Counted from the first letter of the stretch, positions 26,224-35,027 are shown. The stretch is DNA of 64,000 nt from Actinomycetes bacterium (GCA_023432405.1 JAEYUQ010000025.1:90185-154184), one strand, 5' to 3'. Made by a program: numbers and translations. The notes: generated from the sequence alone by a model not told the origin.

Positions 26224-26724
26224 TTATTCAGCGGATTCCTCTGCTTCAGCCTCAGCGTCACCCTCAGCGGCGGCAGCCTTTTCAGCCTCAACCTTGGCTT
26301 TGGCCTCCTCCTCAGCCTTAGCCTTGGCTTCTTCCTTGGCCTTCTTTTTCTTCTCTGTAATGGCCTCAGCCGTAGGCCCCTCATTGGCCTCGGCCAGCGC
26401 CTGATTGAACAGCTCCAGCTTGGAAGGCTTGGGCTCTGCAACCTTCAGGGTGCCTTCAGCACCAGGCAGCCCCTTGAACTTCTGCCAGTCACCCGTGATT
26501 TTCAGCAGAGCAAGCACAGGTTCGGTGGGCTGTGCGCCTACACCCAACCAGTACTGAACTCGCTCGGAGTCAATGCGGATGACAGAGGGCTCCTGCTTGG
26601 GCTCATAAATTCCGAGGTTTTCAATGACCTTGCCGTTGCGACGTGTCCGAGCATCTGCAACTACCACCCGGTAGTGGGGGGTGCGAATCTTACCAATGCG
26701 GGCAAGTTTAATTTTGACAGCCAT
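26224..26724 (-). CDS. rpsP: 30S ribosomal protein S16 with long charged tail
   Basis: Small-subunit assembly protein. The first ~80 residues are the S16 core (MAVKIKLARIGKIRTPHYRVVVADARTRRNGK, NLGIYEP, VQYWLGVGAQPTEPVLALLKITGDW). It continues to 166 residues with a Lys/Glu/Ala-rich, probably helical or disordered tail (EKKKKAKEEAKAKAEEEAKAK...), much longer than the usual 80-100-residue protein. AAGGAGAAAG sits upstream of the ATG. The gene heads the rpsP-rimM-trmD group. Confidence 0.95.
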   Translation of the reverse strand: MAVKIKLARIGKIRTPHYRVVVADARTRRNGKVIENLGIYEPKQEPSVIRIDSERVQYWLGVGAQPTEPVLALLKITGDWQKFKGLPGAEGTLKVAEPKPSKLELFNQALAEANEGPTAEAITEKKKKAKEEAKAKAEEEAKAKVEAEKAAAAEGDAEAEAEESAE

Positions 26725-27010
26725 GAGCTTTCTCCTTGGTCACTGGGCAGTTCAGACGCTGGTTGCTGATCAACCAGCCGGTTCAACCCTTGATCTTTCA
26801 GGTGCGTGTGACTCACCGGTCGTCCGTAGACGGTGGCGGTATAACGCACCGCGCTATCCCGGTATGGGATGGCAACCTGGCAGATGATACCTAACTTTTC
26901 GAGGGAAGTAAAAACGTCAGCCGTAGCAGGCACACGCTTGTATAAGAATTCAACCGCGGTGTACTCGGCGCCTATCGCGTTTCTGAGCGCTGAAAGGTAG
27001 AGTACCTGCT

Positions 27011-27487
27011 GTGACGCACGCTGTAGTCGGCCGCGGTCCGCGGCCGGTCATTCACATTCTTGATTCCGCGTTAGTTGAATCTTTGCTTGCAACCTATAAC
27101 CTTGCGGAAGTTGAAAGACTCATTCTAAGTTGTGGGCCCGAGGCCAGAGATACCAAGAATCGCACTCTCTTGATGATTGCGGCTCAGGAGGGAATTCTTC
27201 CGGTGGCTACCATGCTCCTAGACGCTGGAGCCGACCCTCAGGCTTGTGACCACAATGGGGATACCGCTCTTCATTACGCCGCGCGTTTTGGCCGTGACGA
27301 TATTGCAGAGATTCTCATTGAATCTGGAGCACGTATCGACGCCGTGAATAATCGCGGTCGCTCTCCCCTGTGGGTGGCCGCCTCAAACAACTACCCAGAC
27401 AGCGCCATTGTGGACGTGCTTCTCAGCAGCGGCGCCAACACGAAGCTGCGGGATGCTGACGGGAAAGCCCCCGACGACTTACTCTAA
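27011..27487 (+). CDS. Ankyrin-repeat protein
   Basis: Likely a cytosolic protein-protein interaction scaffold. Three ankyrin repeats are visible: NRTLLMIAAQEGILPVATMLLDAGADPQACDHNGDTALHYAARFGRDDIAEILIESGARIDAVNNRGRSPLWVAASN, each with the TALHxAA and LLxxGA pattern. No signal peptide, no membrane helix. The start (GTG at 27011) has only a distant AAAGG, and a GC-rich palindrome lies within the first codons, so the start is uncertain. It stands alone on the plus strand, convergent with ffh 46 bases away; partners are unknown. Confidence 0.82.
   Translation: MTHAVVGRGPRPVIHILDSALVESLLATYNLAEVERLILSCGPEARDTKNRTLLMIAAQEGILPVATMLLDAGADPQACDHNGDTALHYAARFGRDDIAEILIESGARIDAVNNRGRSPLWVAASNNYPDSAIVDVLLSSGANTKLRDADGKAPDDLL
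27028..27046. repeat. Perfect 19-base GC-rich palindrome at the start of the ankyrin gene
   Basis: CGGCCGCGG, a single T, then CCGCGGCCG, lying within the first twelve codons if the GTG start is right. It is far richer in G and C than its surroundings. Confidence 0.6.
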
Positions 27488-27532
27488 GCCACACAATCCC
27501 GCTGCTTGCCTACCTGCGCACCTAGGTGCCTG

Positions 27533-29203
27533 CTATTTCTTAAACTTCTTGGCTGCTTTGGAAAAGTCCAGGTTATTGAGGTCAATGTTCTCAAATCCGG
27601 GAGGCATCTGGGGTACGCCTGACGCCCCAGCTCCTGGGGCACTTATACCTCCAGAGCCCATGCCACCAAAGTTACCGTCCATCTGCTGTTGGAGTTTCTG
27701 AAGCTGCACCATATCCGGCATTCCGTTCATCCCTGGCATCCCGTTCATCCCCGGCATCTGCGGCATAGTCTGACGATTCCGGTTCGGCTTCCTCTTGCCG
27801 TTCTTCCCCTTGCGCCCCTTGGGCTTCTTCTTCGTGGCAGAGTGTTTGCCTCCCATTCCAAACTGCCCTGCCATCTTGTTCATCATCTTCTTGGCCTCAA
27901 AGAAGCGCTCTACCAGCTGATTCACCTCAGAAACCGTTACTCCTGAGCCTGCAGCTATGCGTTTGCGCCTGGAGGCATTCAAGATTTTAGGATCTTCTCT
28001 CTCCGCAGGAGTCATACCCCGAATGATGGCCTGAATGCGATCCAGCTGCTTTTCATCCACCATGTCAGCAATCTGGTTCATCTGCTTACCTCCCGGCAGC
28101 ATCTTCAACAGATTCCCAATGGGTCCCATTCTGCGAATCATGAGCATCTGATCCAGGAAGTCTTCCAAGGTCATCTCACCACGCCCCAGCTTCTGGGCGG
28201 TAGCAGCGGCCTTTTCCTGATCAATAACGGTTTCAGCCTGCTCTATGAGAGAGAGCACGTCACCCATACCCAGAATCCGACTGGCCATGCGGTCCGGGTG
28301 GAAAACGTCAAAGTCTTCGAGCTTCTCACCTGTGGAGGCAAACATGATGGGTTTGCCGGTGACTTCCCTAATCGAGAGAGCTGCACCACCTCGGGCATCG
28401 CCGTCCAGCTTGGTCAGCACCACGCCGGTGAAGTCCACGCCGTCACGGAACGCCTCTGCCGTATGCACGGCATCCTGGCCAATCATGGCATCAATAACGA
28501 AGAAGACTTCATCAGGTTGCACGGCATCTCGAATGTTGCGCGCCTGGGTCATAAGAGTCTCATCAATGCCCAAACGTCCAGCGGTATCCACAATAACGAC
28601 GTCGTGCTGGGCACGGTGAGCTTCCTCAATACCTGCTTGGGCCACGGCTACGGGATCGCCGTGAGAAGTTCCCATCTCATGCTCAAGGGAGTCCACCGAG
28701 GTTCCAGGATCTGGGGCAAAGGTGGGAACCCCTGCCCGTTCACCGACAATCTGCAGCTGTTGAACAGCCCCAGGACGCTGTAAGTCACACGCCACCAACA
28801 TGGGGGTGTGGCCCTGAGCTGCAAGATACTTAGCCAGTTTTCCCGCGAGAGTGGTTTTACCGGCACCTTGTAAACCAGCCAACATAATGACAGTGGGCGG
28901 ATTCTTCGCCAGATTAAGACGACGGGTTTCCCCACCGAGAATAGCGGTGAGTTCCTCATTAACAATCTTGATAACCTGCTGAGAAGGGTTCAGCGCGGCG
29001 GACACCTCGGAGCCCAGAGCTCGTTCCTTTATACGCTTGACAAAGGTACGCACCACAGGCAAAGAAACATCGGCTTCCAGAAGAGCCAGCCGGATTTCCC
29101 GCGTGGTGGCGTTAATATCAGCCTCGGTGAGTTTACCTTTACCGCGCAGTCCTTTCAGCGCATCACTTAACCTGTCAGAGAGGGACTCAAACACAGAATT
29201 CAC
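27533..29203 (-). CDS. ffh: Signal recognition particle protein Ffh (SRP54)
   Basis: Binds signal sequences at the ribosome and, with FtsY, directs membrane proteins to the translocon. The N domain (MNSVFESLSDRLSDALKGLRGKG) leads into the GTPase domain with GLQGAGKTT (110-118), DTAGRLG, TKLDGDARGG and the GTGE-like ASTGEKLEDF. The M domain (about 300-450) is Met-rich and contains SGVTVSEVNQLVERF. The tail (about 465-556) is basic then Met/Gly/Pro-rich, with MPGMNGMPGMNGM repeats. It converges on the ankyrin gene. Confidence 0.96.
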   Translation of the reverse strand: MNSVFESLSDRLSDALKGLRGKGKLTEADINATTREIRLALLEADVSLPVVRTFVKRIKERALGSEVSAALNPSQQVIKIVNEELTAILGGETRRLNLAKNPPTVIMLAGLQGAGKTTLAGKLAKYLAAQGHTPMLVACDLQRPGAVQQLQIVGERAGVPTFAPDPGTSVDSLEHEMGTSHGDPVAVAQAGIEEAHRAQHDVVIVDTAGRLGIDETLMTQARNIRDAVQPDEVFFVIDAMIGQDAVHTAEAFRDGVDFTGVVLTKLDGDARGGAALSIREVTGKPIMFASTGEKLEDFDVFHPDRMASRILGMGDVLSLIEQAETVIDQEKAAATAQKLGRGEMTLEDFLDQMLMIRRMGPIGNLLKMLPGGKQMNQIADMVDEKQLDRIQAIIRGMTPAEREDPKILNASRRKRIAAGSGVTVSEVNQLVERFFEAKKMMNKMAGQFGMGGKHSATKKKPKGRKGKNGKRKPNRNRQTMPQMPGMNGMPGMNGMPDMVQLQKLQQQMDGNFGGMGSGGISAPGAGASGVPQMPPGFENIDLNNLDFSKAAKKFKK

Positions 29204-29301
29204 ATCCTTGGGGCCGTGGATTCAATAACCTTTCATAGGCTACCCGCTAAGAACCAACACAGCGGGCGCAACCCCAGTTTGCGTGGCGCCAGGAGTTCCC
29301 T

Positions 29302-29640
29302 CTACACGGCTTGGTCACCGGATTCTCCGGTTCTGATTCTGATGACTTCCTCGACGGGAGTCACCCACACCTTGCCATCACCGATTGCTCCGGTGCGTGC
29401 AACACCCACAATGGCATCTATAGCGCTGTGAACCAGCCCGTCGTCCACAACGGTTTCCACTTTGAGTTTGTCAATGAACTCCACGTCATAGGCCGCACCT
29501 CGGTACACCTCAGAATGCCCTTTTTGCTGACCAAAGCCCTTGACCTCCGTAACCGTCATTCCGTGAACACCACAGGCGCCAAGTGCCTCCTTAATCTCCT
29601 CTAGGGTAAACGGCTTCACAATTGCGGTAATAAGTTTCAT
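29302..29640 (-). CDS. glnK: Nitrogen regulatory PII protein GlnB/GlnK
   Basis: Signals nitrogen and energy status by binding ATP/ADP and 2-oxoglutarate, and docks on the ammonium transporter. The 112-residue sequence is standard with the T-loop GHSEVYRGAAYDVEF; Tyr51 is the residue uridylylated in proteobacteria and adenylylated in corynebacteria. It is downstream of amt in the same direction. No glnD lies next to it, although in C. glutamicum the order is amtB-glnK-glnD. Confidence 0.95.
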   Translation of the reverse strand: MKLITAIVKPFTLEEIKEALGACGVHGMTVTEVKGFGQQKGHSEVYRGAAYDVEFIDKLKVETVVDDGLVHSAIDAIVGVARTGAIGDGKVWVTPVEEVIRIRTGESGDQAV

Positions 29641-29818
29641 ACTGAGTTCCTCCTTACTTCAAGCATTATCTTTCTTCTCTTTACAGATGCTTCTGGCACA
29701 TCAGCCTATGCACCCTCCGAAAGGCGCCAGCTGAAAACTTTTTCCCGCGAAGCCGATAAAGTGCCGGTGACACACCCGCTGAGAGGTCAGTGAGATACAG
29801 GTTATCCACTCAAAACTC

Positions 29819-31129
29819 CTAGAAACGATCAGCCGTTTCATAGGCAGACTCCCCATGCACAGCGACGTCGATACCGCTATGCTCCTGTTCCCTGTCCACG
29901 CGCCACCCCATTGTGCTACGAATACCCAGTGCAACAAGAGCCGTGACCACCCCTGACATCACCATTGCCGCAACCGCGATGATGATTTGTACCGCCAGCA
30001 GTTTGAGACCAAACAGCCCACCTCCGGTCAAAAGACCATCACTGGAAGCAAAGAACGCCACCCCCACTGTCCCCCACAGCCCAGCCACAAGGTGAACACC
30101 CACAACATCCAAGGAATCGTCAAATTGGAATCTGTACTTCAATCCCACGCCTAGGCAGGCCAGCATTCCACCGATGAAGCCCAGGACAACGGAGGTGCCA
30201 GGAGTGAGAGCACCGGCGGCCGGAGTTATGGCAACCAGTCCTGCTACCGCTCCAGAAGCCGCTCCCAGGGAGGTGGCATGTCCATCTCTGAGACGCTCGA
30301 GGAGGAGCCAGCCAAGCATGGCAGCTGCGGCTGAGGCGGTGGTGTTAATCCATGCCAGGCCCGCTAAACCATCTGCGGCAAAGGAGGAACCTCCGTTGAA
30401 TCCGAACCACCCAAACCACAGCAAGCTGGTTCCTATCATGACCATTGGCATATTGTGGGGACGCTGTGTTTTCCTCATGAAACTGTGGCGCTTGCCAATA
30501 ATAATCGCGAGAACCAACGCTGCTGTTCCAGCGGAAATATGGACAACTGTTCCGCCTGCAAAGTCTATGGGCTCCACGGTGGCTTTGCCCTCAGTGACTC
30601 CAAAGAGCCACGCAGCAAGACTGTGGCTACTCCCCGAAAGCACTCCCCCACCCCAGACTTGGTGCGCCAGGGGAAAGTAGGCGAAAGTAACCCAGAATCC
30701 CACAAAAACCAGCCAGGACGAGAACTTGACCCTTTCTGCCAGAGCACCGGAAATGAGGGCTGTGGAGATAACTGCGAAGGTCAGCTGAAAACCCACGTCT
30801 ATCACATTGGCGTAACCGTGCGTACCGACAAGGTAGCTCCCGTCCTCCGCACTAATAGAATCCCGCAACCCAAAGAACTCGACAGGGTTACTGACCACTC
30901 CACCCCAAGACTGAGTCCCGTAGGACATGGACCAGCCCCAGAGAATGTAGATGACGCTGACCAACCCCAAAGCCCCAAAGGACATCATCATCATGTTCAG
31001 GACGGACTTTTGGCGTGACATACCACCGTAGAAGAGTGCCAACGCGGGAGTCATGAGAAGTACCAGAGAAGCACTGATAAGAATCCAGGCCGCATTTCCA
31101 GATGCGTGAAGAGTATCAATATCGGTCAT
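29819..31129 (-). CDS. amt: Ammonium transporter (Amt/AmtB family)
   Basis: Trimeric channel for ammonium uptake with eleven membrane helices. The twin pore histidines are H197 (GGTVVHISAG) and H346 (GVHLVAGLWGT), and the substrate-recognition aromatic WGWSMSY and FGWFGFNGGSS segments are present. The length (436) is normal. A gene for its regulator GlnK lies 178 bases downstream. An AmtR-like sequence about 62 bases upstream of the ATG points to nitrogen control. Confidence 0.95.
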   Translation of the reverse strand: MTDIDTLHASGNAAWILISASLVLLMTPALALFYGGMSRQKSVLNMMMMSFGALGLVSVIYILWGWSMSYGTQSWGGVVSNPVEFFGLRDSISAEDGSYLVGTHGYANVIDVGFQLTFAVISTALISGALAERVKFSSWLVFVGFWVTFAYFPLAHQVWGGGVLSGSSHSLAAWLFGVTEGKATVEPIDFAGGTVVHISAGTAALVLAIIIGKRHSFMRKTQRPHNMPMVMIGTSLLWFGWFGFNGGSSFAADGLAGLAWINTTASAAAAMLGWLLLERLRDGHATSLGAASGAVAGLVAITPAAGALTPGTSVVLGFIGGMLACLGVGLKYRFQFDDSLDVVGVHLVAGLWGTVGVAFFASSDGLLTGGGLFGLKLLAVQIIIAVAAMVMSGVVTALVALGIRSTMGWRVDREQEHSGIDVAVHGESAYETADRF

Positions 31130-31191
31130 GAGCAGTGTCCTTAGCTTGATGTTGCTTGGCGGACATAACTATAGACCAACAGTTAGATATA

Positions 31192-31211
31192 TTTCAATAG
31201 TTCAATAGAAA
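31192..31211 (-). promoter_or_regulatory. AmtR-like operator upstream of amt
   Basis: On the minus strand the sequence reads TTTCTATTGAACTATTGAAA. The corynebacterial AmtR consensus is tttCTAT-N6-AtAG with A/T flanks; here CTAT, six bases, then ATTG, one mismatch in the core. It lies ~62-82 bases before the amt start, where AmtR would repress under nitrogen sufficiency. Confidence 0.5.
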
Positions 31212-31366
31212 AGTGTAAAGATGGAAGAAACCTGCAATGCAGTACGTTGATTGGGCTTGCAGGCCTAGACCTCTTGCTCTGTGAGCAAAACGATGCGGCA
31301 CCACACAGGGATAACCCCTCTGAAGTAAAAAGCGCAGTACCTCATCCTATGCAGAGAAATCTTCTC

Positions 31367-31951
31367 CTAATCCGTGGAGGAAGACACTTCTTTCTCGCAT
31401 TGGGGTTCCACGTGCTCCACAATTCGTGTGGCAGGCGTCCTGAAAGTCCACAACTTGTTGACTATAAAGCTCACAGGAGTGGCTACAAGCAGGCCGATAA
31501 TGTTTGCGTAGTAGTACTTAGTGCGGAATCCGGTGCTGTTATCGAAGATGTCGGAAGGCAATGCCAGCGGGCTCTCGGGATTCATGAGGACTGTAATGAC
31601 AATGAGCTGAATAAGCCACGCCAAAATTCCGGCAGCCAGAAAAGAGAGGTATCCGCGCAGCCACTGAGTATTGCTACGTTTGAACGTCCACCAGCGGTTG
31701 AGCTGGTAGTTCCAGAGGTTAGCTGCAAAAAAGGCCAGCGAACTCATAATGTGGTACCAGCGAAGATTGAAGTCGGTGCCAAAAAGGTTAGCAAACACAT
31801 CATTGACGTCCTTGCCGGCCACATCACGCAGTACAAGGTTTGCAAGCACTGCTACAACAACGTTGACAACAACCCCAGAACCGCCCACAATGCCAAACTT
31901 GATGAACTGGGTTACTCCGGCACGCAGTCTCACCGAGCGTGAGTTTTCCAC
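31367..31951 (-). CDS. GtrA-family four-helix membrane protein
   Basis: Member of the GtrA family of small membrane proteins that help move or hold polyprenol-linked sugars. Four membrane helices are seen, with the family features QFIKFGIVGGSGVVVNVVV in the first, FFAANLWNYQLNRWWTF in the second, and VSFIVNKLWTFR at the end. In this lineage such proteins are linked to decaprenyl-phospho-sugar export for arabinogalactan, but the substrate here cannot be read from sequence. It is downstream of dapC on the same strand. Confidence 0.85.
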   Translation of the reverse strand: MENSRSVRLRAGVTQFIKFGIVGGSGVVVNVVVAVLANLVLRDVAGKDVNDVFANLFGTDFNLRWYHIMSSLAFFAANLWNYQLNRWWTFKRSNTQWLRGYLSFLAAGILAWLIQLIVITVLMNPESPLALPSDIFDNSTGFRTKYYYANIIGLLVATPVSFIVNKLWTFRTPATRIVEHVEPQCEKEVSSSTD

Positions 31952-31994
31952 TGGTCACTCCCTTTCCGTTCTGAGGATGGCGCGCACAGAAGCG

Positions 31995-33140
31995 CTAGTC
32001 TCCCTCAACCTCCGCTGGCTGGGTAGTACTTTCCTCTAAGCGCTGCACAGCGGCGCGGATACGTTCATCGGTAGCGGTCAAAGCAATGCGCACGTAATTC
32101 TTGCCTGCAGCACCGTAAAAATCTCCTGGAGCTACCAAAATCCCACGCTCGGCAAACCAGCGAACAGTGTCGCGCCCGTCCACCTCATGTCCTTGGGTTG
32201 CCCAGAGATACAGCCCGGCTTCGGAGTGTTCCACACGAAGCCCTGCGCCAATCACGGCACGCATGAGTGTGGCTCTGCGCTGGGCGTACACCACGCGCTG
32301 CCATTCTTCCTGATCATCATTGGCTAAAGCAGCAACCATCGCTGCCTGAACGGGGCCAGGAACCATCAAACCAGCGTGTTTGCGCACGAGGAGAAGATCT
32401 TGAATGAGCTGTTCATCACCAAGGAGGTAGCCCGCACGGTAGGAGGCCAGGCTCGATGTCTTGGATAAAGAATGAATGGCAAGAAGGTTGTGATGATCCC
32501 CGTCACATACCCGTGGGTCTAGAACTGAGGCGGCCTCCACCGTGTCGTCCCAAATAAGACCCAGGTAGCACTCATCGGATGCCAGAACGATGTCGTTCTC
32601 ACGGGCAAAGGACACCAGTGAACGTAGCTGTTCGATACTCGCCACACGCCCCGTGGGGTTGGAGGGCGAGTTAATGAACATGAGATCAACATCAGCCGGA
32701 TTGGGAATGTCAGAGGGGTTATCTGCACGCACAATAGCGCATCCAGCTAGCCGAGCAGCCACTTCATAGGTGGGGTAGGCCACTGTAGGAATGACTACCG
32801 TACCAGTGCAACCCAAAAGAAACGGTAGCCACGCAATAGCTTCTTTTGTGCCTATAACAGGTAGAACGGCGTGAGCGGACAGTTGCGTCATGGAGTAGCG
32901 CCGGTACATCGCCTCTTGAATAGCGCGCTGTAGCTCAGGGGTTCCGGACGTAGCGGGATAGCCTGGCTCAGAGGCTGCCTCCACTAGGGCCAATTGGATA
33001 GTTGGGCTGACCTTATCGACGGGCGATCCTACCGAGAGATCCACCAGACCATCCGGGTGAGATTGTGCTAGAGCACGCACATCAGAGAGGGAGTCCCAAG
33101 GGAAACCAGGCAGCTTCTGCCCCACAGCGGCGCGAGTCAT
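31995..33140 (-). CDS. dapC: N-succinyldiaminopimelate aminotransferase DapC
   Basis: PLP-dependent transaminase in lysine and meso-diaminopimelate synthesis, needed for peptidoglycan. The class-I fold shows GYPATSGTPELQRAI at the N-terminus, N161 in SNPTGR, D189 and Y192 in ASDECYLG, the PLP lysine K227 in HSLSKTSSLASYR, and a C-terminal arginine in ENYVRIALT-like GKNYVRIAL. It follows fdxA by eight bases, the same adjacency as in mycobacteria (fdxC-dapC), which supports DapC over other aminotransferases. Confidence 0.92.
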   Translation of the reverse strand: MTRAAVGQKLPGFPWDSLSDVRALAQSHPDGLVDLSVGSPVDKVSPTIQLALVEAASEPGYPATSGTPELQRAIQEAMYRRYSMTQLSAHAVLPVIGTKEAIAWLPFLLGCTGTVVIPTVAYPTYEVAARLAGCAIVRADNPSDIPNPADVDLMFINSPSNPTGRVASIEQLRSLVSFARENDIVLASDECYLGLIWDDTVEAASVLDPRVCDGDHHNLLAIHSLSKTSSLASYRAGYLLGDEQLIQDLLLVRKHAGLMVPGPVQAAMVAALANDDQEEWQRVVYAQRRATLMRAVIGAGLRVEHSEAGLYLWATQGHEVDGRDTVRWFAERGILVAPGDFYGAAGKNYVRIALTATDERIRAAVQRLEESTTQPAEVEGD

Positions 33141-33148
33141 CTCAGCTC

Positions 33149-33466
33149 CTAGTTGGATGGGGGCAGGGAGGCCACAAATTCAGGGTCAAAGTCTTGCGGA
33201 CCTAACTTCGCAGCGCCGCCTGGTGAACCGAGATCGTCGAAAAAGGCGGCGTTTGCCTCGGTGTAATCAATCCACTCATCAGGAACATCGTCCTCGTAGA
33301 AGATGGCTTCTACCGGGCAGGCAGGTTCACAGGCACCGCAGTCAACGCACTCATCAGGGTGTATGTAGAGGGATCGTTTACCCTCGTAAATGCAGTCAAC
33401 CGGACATTCCTCCACGCAGGATAGATCTTTACGATCCACGCATGGCTCAGCGACGATGTAGGTCAT
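33149..33466 (-). CDS. fdxA: 7Fe ferredoxin (3Fe-4S/4Fe-4S)
   Basis: Low-potential electron carrier. Eight cysteines occur at positions 9, 17, 21, 25 and 40, 43, 46, 50. In the family C9, C17 and C50 bind a 3Fe-4S cluster and C21, C40, C43, C46 bind a 4Fe-4S cluster, with C25 free. The 105-residue length and C-terminal extension (PDEWIDYTEANAAFFDDLGSPGGA) are characteristic of mycobacterial FdxC-type proteins. It is immediately upstream of dapC. Confidence 0.95.
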   Translation of the reverse strand: MTYIVAEPCVDRKDLSCVEECPVDCIYEGKRSLYIHPDECVDCGACEPACPVEAIFYEDDVPDEWIDYTEANAAFFDDLGSPGGAAKLGPQDFDPEFVASLPPSN

Positions 33467-33504
33467 TACTATCTCCCTAGCTTTCTGGCCTCTGGCATTT
33501 TGTT

Positions 33505-33527
33505 CCTAGGCTTTTTTACTCCTAGGC
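33505..33527. repeat. Two CCTAGGC repeats upstream of fdxA
   Basis: CCTAGGC occurs at 33505-33511 and 33521-33527, each containing the palindrome CCTAGG, 16 bases apart, in the region that should hold the fdxA promoter. Confidence 0.4.
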
Positions 33528-33586
33528 GTTGTACCACAGCACAGAAGGCGCATAGACGTTTTCCTGTGTAAACCGTACTCATTATG

Positions 33587-34078
33587 TCACTGAGTGCGAA
33601 AAATGGGCCAGAGACCTCCCGCTATGCCTGCGCCGAGGAGAAAGAAGGTACGCAAACTCGACCCCAGAAACATGGAATTATCAGGAAGGCCGATGATGAG
33701 AATGAGGACGTAGCCAAGCAACCACATCAGGGTGGGGATGGCGGCAACAACGGGATGGCGCGACCATAAGAGCGCTGTTCGCGTGAGCACCAGGTTGAAG
33801 AAGAAAGCAATCACAATGGTGTATGGAAAGGGAATACGCAGAGGCCCGAGGGTAATCCAGGTACTCAGATACACCGTTTCAAGAAGAACGGAGAGGAGGG
33901 ATCCTACGCTCAGCCACACCAACCCGGTGATCTGTTCTCCACGGGAAAAATAGGTGCGCACCACAGAGTTAGGTGAGGAAGAACTGGCGACGCCGCGCGG
34001 GTTTGAGTGTGTGACTTCCTCAGAGCTGGCGCTAGCGGCGTCGTGAAGGGAAGACTTCTTGGGTTTGGATGTGTTCAT
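33587..34078 (-). CDS. Conserved actinobacterial four-helix membrane protein next to mshB
   Basis: Function unknown. About 45 hydrophilic Ser-rich residues are followed by four membrane helices (GLVWLSVGSLLSVLLETVYL; PFPYTIVIAFFFNLVLT; VVAAIPTLMWLLGYVLILIIGL; LRTFFLLGAGIAGGLW). A similar small membrane protein is next to mshB in mycobacteria. Its start overlaps the mshB stop by four bases, so the pair is translationally coupled. Confidence 0.8.
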   Translation of the reverse strand: MNTSKPKKSSLHDAASASSEEVTHSNPRGVASSSSPNSVVRTYFSRGEQITGLVWLSVGSLLSVLLETVYLSTWITLGPLRIPFPYTIVIAFFFNLVLTRTALLWSRHPVVAAIPTLMWLLGYVLILIIGLPDNSMFLGSSLRTFFLLGAGIAGGLWPIFRTQ

Positions 34079-34986
34079 CTTTGAAGTCCGTCCAGAACGC
34101 CGGTGGCTTTTTCAGGTAGTGGAGCTCCAGCTCCCACCAGGAAGGATTCCACGGTGAGAAGAGGTTGTGCCAGAAGATTGGACAGAGCATATACCGCCGG
34201 AGCCAGCTGAGGATTAGTGGTGGTGGCGTATGCCGCATGAGGATTGGTGCGCGACTGACTTCCGTCAGCTATCCACAGTTGAGTTGCGTGGGCTTTCATA
34301 GCTTCCTTCTTGTGCCACCATGCCTGTGGACTGAGATTCACGCGCAGATCAACACTCTCCACGGAGTCAAGGTCTTCCACAGTCGGCTTCTTCCAACCAT
34401 CAGGGATGACAGTGATAGCGTCCAATCCTGCTTGTAGATCTGCAAGGGCTCGCACGCTCCACAACACCCGTGGAGTCTGAGTGCGTCGCGCCGCCTCCAT
34501 GCTTATCTGGTGCGCCTGGATATGATCCGGATGCCCATATCCCCCATCCGGCCCATAAGTCAGCAGGAGGTGAGGGCGAAGGTTACTGAAAAGCTCAGTG
34601 AGCAGGTCGGCAGCATCATCGCCGTGATGGATAAAAGCCCGGGAGTTCTTATTGGCCGAATCCCCCAGCATACCTGAGTCCCGAAAAACCCCAGGTGCGC
34701 CCAGATGAATCCCACGCACTCCTAGAAGCCTCAACGCCTGGTTCAATTCAGCAATCCTGAATCCTCCGAGAAGATTCGCCTTATCGGCTACCAAATTCTG
34801 ATAGGTATCTCCAATGACTTCACCTTGCTCACCCAGGGTACACGTCACCACCGTTACCTCGGCGCCACGGTGAGCAAGGTCATAGAGGGTGCCGCCCATC
34901 GTGATGGATTCATCATCGGGATGGGCATGAACCGCAACAACACGATAGCCCGAGAGGTCTGCACCGGAGAGGTCTGTACCAGTCAT
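34075..34986 (-). CDS. mshB: N-acetyl-1-D-myo-inosityl-2-amino-2-deoxy-alpha-D-glucopyranoside deacetylase
   Basis: Second committed enzyme of mycothiol synthesis: deacetylates GlcNAc-Ins to GlcN-Ins. The PIG-L/LmbE fold is marked by AHPDDE (H22, D24, D25) and GGYGHPDHI (H152, H155), which together give zinc ligands and the catalytic base. The length of 303 matches mycobacterial MshB, and the neighbourhood (lpqW, typA, small membrane protein) is the mycobacterial one, which supports MshB over mycothiol conjugate amidase Mca. The presence of a mycothiol gene places the organism in the Actinobacteria. Confidence 0.93.
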   Translation of the reverse strand: MTGTDLSGADLSGYRVVAVHAHPDDESITMGGTLYDLAHRGAEVTVVTCTLGEQGEVIGDTYQNLVADKANLLGGFRIAELNQALRLLGVRGIHLGAPGVFRDSGMLGDSANKNSRAFIHHGDDAADLLTELFSNLRPHLLLTYGPDGGYGHPDHIQAHQISMEAARRTQTPRVLWSVRALADLQAGLDAITVIPDGWKKPTVEDLDSVESVDLRVNLSPQAWWHKKEAMKAHATQLWIADGSQSRTNPHAAYATTTNPQLAPAVYALSNLLAQPLLTVESFLVGAGAPLPEKATGVLDGLQR

Positions 34987-35027
34987 GCCTTATGATCTTC
35001 CTGCTCTGTTAGCTTGTCGTACTCTTG

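Noticed and set aside
27719..27760. Short tandem repeat in ffh (MPGMNG)
   Set aside because: It is part of the Met/Gly-rich C-terminal tail expected in SRP54 and carries no sign of a mobile element.
30455..31018. 187-codon open frame on the plus strand
   Set aside because: Antisense to amt; low-hydrophobicity composition with no recognisable motif. Amt is intact on the other strand.
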